Below the pieces are notes generated by a model. It was given only the letters and a program-made list of their open reading frames with translations, did no database searches and was not told the DNA's origin. A DNA stretch of 64,000 nucleotides, from contig CM023540.1 of NCBI GenBank assembly GCA_013350335.1, positions 44,065,222 to 44,129,221 on the forward strand. The letters are read 5' to 3'. Positions 57,471-64,000 of this stretch are shown piece by piece (within the stretch, counting starts at the first letter, position 1; each line of letters opens with the position of its first letter). The position numbers were made by a program, and so were the translations under genes. Origin of the DNA: Chimonanthus salicifolius (Eukaryota; Streptophyta; Magnoliopsida; Laurales; Calycanthaceae).

Positions 57471-57980
57471 AGATATGGACTTCAAGTGGATTCTTAGTGA
57501 AGTCATTCTCTTACTGAAAACTCCACTGTTCACCACACCATTCTCATGTTAGTTGTTGCCCTTCATAAATGCCCCATATAATCTGAACGTCATCATTTGG
57601 GATGCATTTCCTTTTCAATGTTTTCCAGAAATTAGGCCAAGCCCAACCCAGTTTCAAATTTGAACCTACTATTTTGGTCCTGAGAACAGGTTAGCTTAAG
57701 CCCAATTTTATTTTTCTTTTGGGCTAGCTAGGCTGGACCCATGTCACATCCCATTCAACACAGTAACTCTTCTATATCAAAATCATCGTCAATCACAAAA
57801 TGTCACCGAAGGTAAAAGTAATCGTTCTCCTTTTAGCTGTAAAATAATTTACTAGTTTTTATAGAGGCATTTACAAAAAAATGCCAAACAGAGCCAAGAC
57901 AAGAATAGAATAATAGTTTAATACAAAGGATATAAAAATTCTAAAACACTCAAAAATGGCCAAAAGTTACAGTTTCTGCA

Positions 57981-60779
57981 TCATGTATGCTCACAAGGAT
58001 CAGAAATAATAGTTCTAACCACTAATGGGATCCTTACTACATGAACCCCGCCTTCCCATGTCAAAGTTCCAAAGGAGTATCTACCATGTACTCTCAGAAG
58101 AGAATTGAAACTTACCCTGAATTTCAACTTCTTGACTGTAGAATTGAACGATAAAATGGATGGTCTCACTTGCACATTCACCCCTGGTGGGGCTTCAACA
58201 AGAGCAGTGTAGACAGAGTTAACAGGGCCAACATTTGTGACCGTTCTTGAGACTGTCAGGCTCCTTCTCAGGTCAGGAATAGAAATGGAAGGAAGATTGA
58301 GGTCTGCTTGTGAGCGGGCTCTCTTGTGACAAATTGTTTTATGCCTCACCATTAAGCTGATAGCAGAGTTGTTGTAGCCCATTGAACAAAGGAAATACAC
58401 ATGATCTGTAATACCCATGTCATATATGAGGCCTGGATCAGCAGCTTTGTTTGGGTTGACATGACCACCTCCATAGTCAAATGGATCTGCCCGCTTGTGG
58501 GGAGCCCCCTCTGCTCCTATATACTGGTAATATTCATCTTTAATGGAGGCTGGAAGAGATGTTCATGAATGGGAAGGAGCATTTTAGTAAGAGATTACTA
58601 TAAGATGAACTGGAGATTCATGACATTTTCTCTTCTAACCTGTTGTCATCAGTGCTGATTTTATTGCTGCTGGGCTCCAGTTAGGATGGATAGATTTCAG
58701 TAAAGCCACGATACCAGATATATGGGGGCAGGACATTGATGTTCCAGATTCAAGTTTGAAATTAAGTGGATATGTGTAGTTCCCTTCAAGTGGTGGAGGA
58801 GAAACTGGGGACCATGAGGCTAAGATGTTCACACCAGGCGCGACAATATCAGGCTGCATGCAGCACTCAAAATCATTGAATTTTCAATTAACTTGAATAC
58901 GCCAACCTAACTATTTAATTTCAAAATCCATGTGACAGCTTTGAACAAGTTAAAGAAGTTACATAAATCCAAGGAATAGATCAAGAGAAGATTGTCGGTC
59001 ACCTTCAACACATGGGGAGACAAGGAACTGGGTCCTCGAGAAGAGAAGAATGCCACTTCTGGGGAAATCAATTTCCCAACCAATGTCTTTGTAAGGCCAA
59101 ACTTAATTACAGGATTTCTGCAACAAGAACAAATTCCTTAAATCTTCTCTGTTTCTCCACTAGTCCATTGGGTAGGATAGCCAGCACTCAACCCACACAG
59201 ACATACAAGCCATTAAGGAATAGTTTTAATGGACTTGCCAAAATAAAATGTGCAGTAGCGTTTTGGTCATTCCACATGTAAAAGGCATGGATTTGACATG
59301 GCTTGTTCTTTTAGAATAATTCCTACCAATCTGTTCAAGAAGAGGTATAACCAACAAGAAACCAATAGGGTTTTAGGAATTACCTTATTGAACCAATATA
59401 CATCATTACAGTTGTTCCAATTTCGAAATCCACTTGGATACATGGGAAATCCAAGGAAGAAGAAACATCATTTGTTGGATACTGAGCAAAGATAAGCCCA
59501 ACAGCCTCTGCTTCCATCACTTCCCTCAAAGCAACTGCAATGAACCTCTGCATCCGAGATTGAAAGCAAAGGACCACTTTTCCTCTTGCTAAAGTAGCAT
59601 TCAGAGATCCTACATCACAGCTTCTGCAAAAAACAGTTTCATTTTATAAAAAAAAGTAGTCCTAACTGAACTTCAGTTGACTAAAAGACATGCACATATA
59701 CTGTACCCTGCGCTATCCTCATCCGCATCACTAGAAGCAATATCTTCTCCAAAAACAATAGGGTAGAATTTATCAACATGCTTCCCCATGTACAAAGCTT
59801 GGCCCTGAACGAGAAATTTAATTGCTTCTTACTAAAGATCGAGATTATAAGGTTTTGAATTTTTGATTCCCTACCTGGAATATTAAACAATCAGTGGACA
59901 TGAATTTAAAACTTGAATGCAGTAGTGCATGCATGTATCTAAACATTATGATATCTTAAAAATTAAATTAATTTTAACTTGTATTAAAAATATTCGGGTA
60001 TGGCTGAGCCAACTGGGACATCCCATACCCATACTTGTGTGATCGCTATAGAGGGTACCATGTACCCATATAGTTTAAGGATCCAAGCATCATGGCCATG
60101 GGCATATCCTTCAACCCATACACTCAGTATGGATCATACCACTGCTCAGATCCAGTAACAAATGACAAAGGCCACAACAGGTAGGCATGCACAGATTGAT
60201 GAACAAAGCAAGTGTTCATTGGAAGAAGAAAATACCAAAAAGGTTTGGTTGTTCCCAAGGGTGAGTACAGTAGTGAATGTCCGATCAATAGTACTTGCTG
60301 CAACAGTTATAAGCCATGGAGCAGTGTTTATGACGGTTTGAGGGTAAGGACCCGAATTGCCAGCAGAACAGACTACACTGATTCCTTTAGCCACTGCATG
60401 TAATGCGCCAATTGCCAAAACATCATCTATATAAGCAGAAAGTGGGGGTGATGAACCAAGAGACACTGAAAGTACATCTACCCCATCAAAAATAGCATCA
60501 TCAAAGGCAGCAAGGAGGTCTGCGGAGCTGCAGCCACCAGTAGCCCAACATGTTTTGTATACAGCCAATCGAGCAGAGGGAGCACCTCCCCTTGCCAAAC
60601 CTCGAGCAAGCCCTAAAAAGTTTGCATTTTCTATGAAAGCACCAGCAGCTGTAGATGATGTATGAGTGCCATGGCCAGCTGCATCTCGTGGAGATAAGAA
60701 CTCAAGCACACCACTTGTATTCAGGTTCCCAATTTCAGCAATGTATCCCTTGACGTACCAACGAGCACCAATTATTTTC
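57981..60779 (-). CDS. SBT3.18: Subtilisin-like serine protease, SBT3.18-like (3' six exons; start outside or not found)
   Basis: A secreted-type plant subtilase (MEROPS S8A). Exons on the minus strand: 60779-60236, 59804-59707, 59623-59384, 59117-59003, 58853-58640 and 58549-57981, all with GT-AG borders and matching phases. Visible motifs in order: [12 protein letters not shown], catalytic His in [12 protein letters not shown], oxyanion Asn in CSAGNSGP, a PA-domain region ([19 protein letters not shown]), [12 protein letters not shown], catalytic Ser in [11 protein letters not shown], and a fibronectin-III-like tail ([11 protein letters not shown]...RIPLVVRT). The first exon begins mid-codon, so upstream exons for signal peptide, I9 propeptide and the catalytic Asp motif (DTGxWPES) must exist; I found none between 60.78 and 64.0 kb. 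The GARWYVKGY and RIPLVVR segments suggest SBT3.18. The visible portion has no lesions. Confidence 0.9.
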
Positions 60780-60789
60780 CTGTGGAAAG

Positions 60790-61190
60790 AACCTCATGAA
60801 GGAACCCGTAATATATCATCTTGATGCACATCAAGTCCTGGACAATGTAATGCCCCTTGCAAAGTCAAATGGGTGCCACATATGGGTGCACATACAAGCT
60901 CACAAACACATGCATACACAAATACAAAAGCACATGCACGGACACATACACGTGTGCCCGCATTTGCACAAGCACATTCTCTTGTTTTGATGCTCTGATG
61001 CTCTTCATTGTTGAGAAGGCTCAAGACCACAAACCAAAATGTGAAGGATGCTACTCTTTTTCTCCAATTTTATTTTCTTCGGAGAGAGAGAGAGAGATTG
61101 CTACTCTTAATTCAAAAGAAAGAAACAAAATCATTACTGACACAATAACTGATGAATAACCAAGAAGTGTGCAAATTATCATCATTACCA
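60790..61190. other. Upstream intron of the subtilase with CA-rich tract
   Basis: It follows the acceptor at 60780-60781. ACACATGCATACACAAATAC-type CA-rich sequence dominates 60880-60970. No earlier subtilase exon was found. Confidence 0.5.
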
Positions 61191-61300
61191 TTAATACCAC
61201 TTTCTCATCTAACTATGGTCAACTTTTCAGGTCCCATTCTTCCATTCTATCATCACAAACCATATGCTCTTCCACTCCACATCTATCATGTCATTTTTTA
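61185..61300 (-). mobile_element. LINE 3' terminal fragment, minus
   Basis: ATCATCATTACCATTAATACCACTTTC...CCATTCTATCATCACAAACCATATG resembles the LINE tail region of 61860-62170 in reverse. Short and decayed. Confidence 0.4.
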
Positions 61301-61329
61301 TTCCTCTAGAAACTAGCATGCATATATCT

Positions 61330-61770
61330 TATGTAAATTCAGGAGAGTACTTCAGGTTTGGTTTAGGTTTGGGAATGGTAATCTTATTGTTGAAGGTGAC
61401 TCCCCCGTGGAAGTTGGTAAATTAGGAGGTTGAGTAGGAAAGGAGGTATCACATGTACACACATACCTCGGTCAGCGAACAGTGTTGCGGAAGCGGACTT
61501 TCTAGCGAAGGTGGGAGTACAAAAGCAAAGACCTACAATGGAGTTGTTCTGATCATGTTATTCCCTTGGGTGTATGGGGAGATGGGGACCCCTTATTATA
61601 TCTTATGTTGGGTGTGGAGTATTGTACACATAGCGTTTATGTTTTATGGTTTTCTGATTCTTTTCTTTTTGTTTTATCTGGGACCCCGGTATAAATCTTC
61701 TATACTTGGTTCCTCCTCATTTGTATCTTCTACGTAAATTAATGAATTGATTTGCCACTGTTTCAAAAAA
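61330..61770 (+). mobile_element. LINE 3' end (RNase H domain), plus
   Basis: Frames give GNLIVEGDSP and IPRSANSVAEADFLAKVGVQK, the end of an L1-type RNase H domain, then an untranslated tail and poly(A) at 61765. It belongs to a different LINE lineage from the one in CBP20 intron 1. Confidence 0.7.
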
Positions 61771-61859
61771 ATATATATCCATGTAAATTATTTGCTCACA
61801 GACAAGGATGTAAGTCATACTACAATTTCAAGAAGCTCGTATGAAAACAATCATTATCA

Positions 61860-62170
61860 TCATCATTAATTGTTACTTTTCTATCTATTTGGGTCAGCTT
61901 TTTGAGTTCTACTCTTCCATTTAACCCCATTATAAACCATAACCTCTGTCACTACACAGCCTATCAAGTCTTTCTTCATCCCTTCCCTCCAAATTTTGAA
62001 AGGCTTTCTTTTTCTCCTTGTTCTTGTACCTTTAACTTGCAACATCTCAACTTTACATACAAAGGCCATTTTTTGTCTTCTAGGAATGAGACCAAACCAC
62101 TGTAAGAAAATTTCTCTCATTTTTGTCATATATCAAGACTATCCTCAAGGTCTCCCAATGTGGACATTCC
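61860..62170 (-). mobile_element. LINE C-terminal fragment, minus
   Basis: Encodes MREIFLQWFGLIPRRQ, AFVCKVEMLQVKGTRTRRKRKPFKIW, MKKDLIGC and KADPN: the LRWFGHVQRRP...GRPKxxWxExxxKD...ADP tail of plant LINEs. Same family as the CBP20 intron copy. Confidence 0.85.
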
Positions 62171-62179
62171 TAATTCAGC

Positions 62180-63060
62180 CTTTTAATGTTGTTGCACTAA
62201 TCCATCTAAGAATGTGCATGCAAGCAGTACAAAACTTATATGAAATTGTAGCAATGTGTACCCATATTTCTCATACAATAATCATGGATATGAACATGTT
62301 GCAGTTATGGGAAATAGAATATTGTCACATAAGCTAGTGGTTGTATGTACCCTAATTTTCCGATACTGTCCACATGCAAAACTCACAAGAGAATTGAAAT
62401 TTACCTTCATAATACAGAAGAACAAGGACAATCCCAAAATTTCAAATCTGAAGAAATGGTATTTTTGAAAATTGAACTGATAAGATTTAATAAAAGAATT
62501 TTCTTTGCAGAATGTAGTACATTTGAATTTTCAAGATTGGTCCCAACCTAAATGGTCAATGGAGGAATCTACACTGACAGGACACTATCTGGATTGTTGC
62601 TTTGACAATCACTCATCTATGTCCTAATTTTTGGCACAGTGACACAGATTGGTGGCCAGAAGAACCTTCATGACTTATGCAGCCATAGTCGCTGGAAGGT
62701 TCATGACTTCATGCACATGATGTGTAATAGATCCTCTTTTGCAACTTAAGCCTGCATGGAAGTGTTTCAGCATGTAGCGCTGGCTCATCCAAAGCATACA
62801 TTGATGTGGTCACCTCAACTGAAGAAGAGATGCAGGGAAATCCTTGCGTGGTCAAGAAGCAAGAAGGGGATTTTTAATCAATAAATGGCCACAAGCATGT
62901 GAACATGACTCAAGCCAGCACTTGAAAAGATAGAGAACATTTAAGTTTAACCCTATCACATCGGCTAAAGTAATCATGGTCCAACCATATTGTAGCTGTT
63001 GGTACCACCCAAGGAAATGACCTTGGAAATGTATCAAAATAGAATTGTGAGAAAGGACCA
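62180..63060. other. Unassigned sequence
   Basis: Base composition is more even than in the left half, but no exon with homology or splice logic was recognised on either strand. It may be part of a long subtilase intron. Confidence 0.4.
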
Positions 63061-63065
63061 GATGG

Positions 63066-63155
63066 TTTATACATGCCCCAAGGATTAGTCAGGTAGGACG
63101 CCTAGAAAATTCAGGTGGGACGCTTGAATACCTTGGTCTTCAAAAAGAAAAAGAG
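63066..63155 (+). repeat. SINE-B 3' part, plus
   Basis: TATACATGCCCCAAGGATTAGTCAGGTAGGACGCC...GGTGGGACGCTTGAATACCTTGGTCTTCAAAAAGAAAAAG. It is the clearest sense-oriented 3' end of the family, with its A-rich tail. Confidence 0.75.
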
Positions 63156-63159
63156 CAAG

Positions 63160-64000
63160 GACCAGATTTGGAGGGACTCATGATGCCACTGGAGTAGTTT
63201 CTTAGAGGTTATTTCTGTAATAATTATGTTTACAATATCGGTCATTTCATTGATTTAACTATGGGACATTCTCAGGTTCTTGTGGATGTATGTACATCCA
63301 AACATATACAACCAATAGGAGAAGCTGTTCTGCAACAACAGTATTTATTATTGATTTCAGCCACAACTGAGAAAAAAGGATATACATCCACAAGTACATG
63401 AAAGTTTCTCTTCGAGTATGTCTGTCAGTTTTTATTAGTTATATGTGGATGGGAGTGTACTTTATATAAAAGGAAGATATTGGCACTTAAATGAGGAGAG
63501 GAAACATACAAGACTTTTTCAGTGGTTATATTCTTCCAACAAATTCATGCTAGGATGGACTAATGAAGCATTGCTCATGATTTTTTCATCAGAAAATCAG
63601 TCTTGGCAAGAGTTATGGACCTTGTTTGCATGTCTCTAGCATTGTACCACTTATTACATGCATCCAGTAGGAATTCTAGTACACATTTCATGCAATGGAT
63701 TGTAAGATTACTGGAAAGTTAAGATGTGCTGGGGTTGAACTTGAGTTGGACAGTTGGACCTAAAAGATTTGTCATCCATTATTAGAATAACTTAATTTGG
63801 GCATTATGCTTCTCTCACTTCCATGAGCATCTTCTGAACTTATAAAAGCTATTTGTTGCAATGCCACATTTGGATATTCAGTTGGAACCTTCTCAAGAAT
63901 GTCCATTATCCATGATTTAACTTGAAGTTACAAAATTGTCTTCCCTGACAAGCATTCATGTCAAGAATCTGCCTAGTATCATATACTTCAGCAGAAGATG
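63160..64000. other. Unassigned sequence at the window edge
   Basis: No exon, RNA or bounded repeat recognised. Missing 5' exons of the subtilase may lie beyond the window end. Confidence 0.4.

Noticed and set aside
60794..61159. Cys/Val/His-rich open frames near the subtilase
   Set aside because: Produced by CA/TG-rich intron sequence on both strands; not a peptide gene.
1..64000. CRISPR arrays, operons, phage or bacterial genes
   Set aside because: Intron-bearing plant genes throughout; the tandem repeats lack spacer-repeat structure and no prokaryotic coding pattern is seen.

Overview
This window is nuclear DNA from a flowering plant. It is AT-rich, its genes have GT-AG introns, and most of the sequence is layered transposable-element debris. 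Three protein-coding loci are well supported: a class I GATA zinc-finger factor, the nuclear cap-binding protein CBP20, and a subtilase resembling SBT3.18. A fourth locus, an OB-fold protein resembling At4g28440, is a wreck. I cannot name the species; the long TE-filled intron and the large 3.7-kb LTR would suit a magnoliid or an early-diverging eudicot, but that is a guess.

Layout. 1-10.4 kb: no convincing gene, but MITEs, two SINE families and microsatellites. 10.56-12.13 kb (minus): a three-exon GATA gene. 12.2-31.7 kb: gene-free repeat territory, including a 1.3-kb foldback element with perfect 8-bp target duplications sitting inside an older LTR retroelement, several hAT-type MITEs carrying GATATCGGCCGATATC-like modules, and two unclassified repeats. 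31.78-33.64 kb (plus): OB-fold pseudogene, deleted in the middle, frameshifted and hit by a SINE. 36.1-50.7 kb (plus): CBP20, with a probable 5'-UTR exon and eight coding exons; the first codes only for MASLFK and is separated from the second by a 7.46-kb intron holding a broken LINE and a complete solo LTR. 53.2-57.5 kb: a TRIM-like miniature LTR element, a hAT element with a Stowaway MITE inside it, a SINE, LINE debris and a Copia-like LTR. 57.98-60.78 kb (minus): the last six exons of the subtilase; its first exons are not visible. 61-64 kb: LINE 3' ends and unassigned sequence.

Two points stand out in CBP20. Its fourth intron is a U12-type AT-AC intron with a textbook donor, branch site and AC acceptor. 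Its third coding exon carries one extra base relative to an otherwise perfectly phased 252-codon gene, so the locus as written is frameshifted: either a base-call error or a very young lesion.

The genes have no operon-like relationship; each is an independent transcription unit. The best candidate for something undescribed is the repeat layer: the foldback element built of nested palindromes, and the MITE family whose copies share the GATATCGGCCGATATC module and at least two of which have exact 8-bp target duplications.
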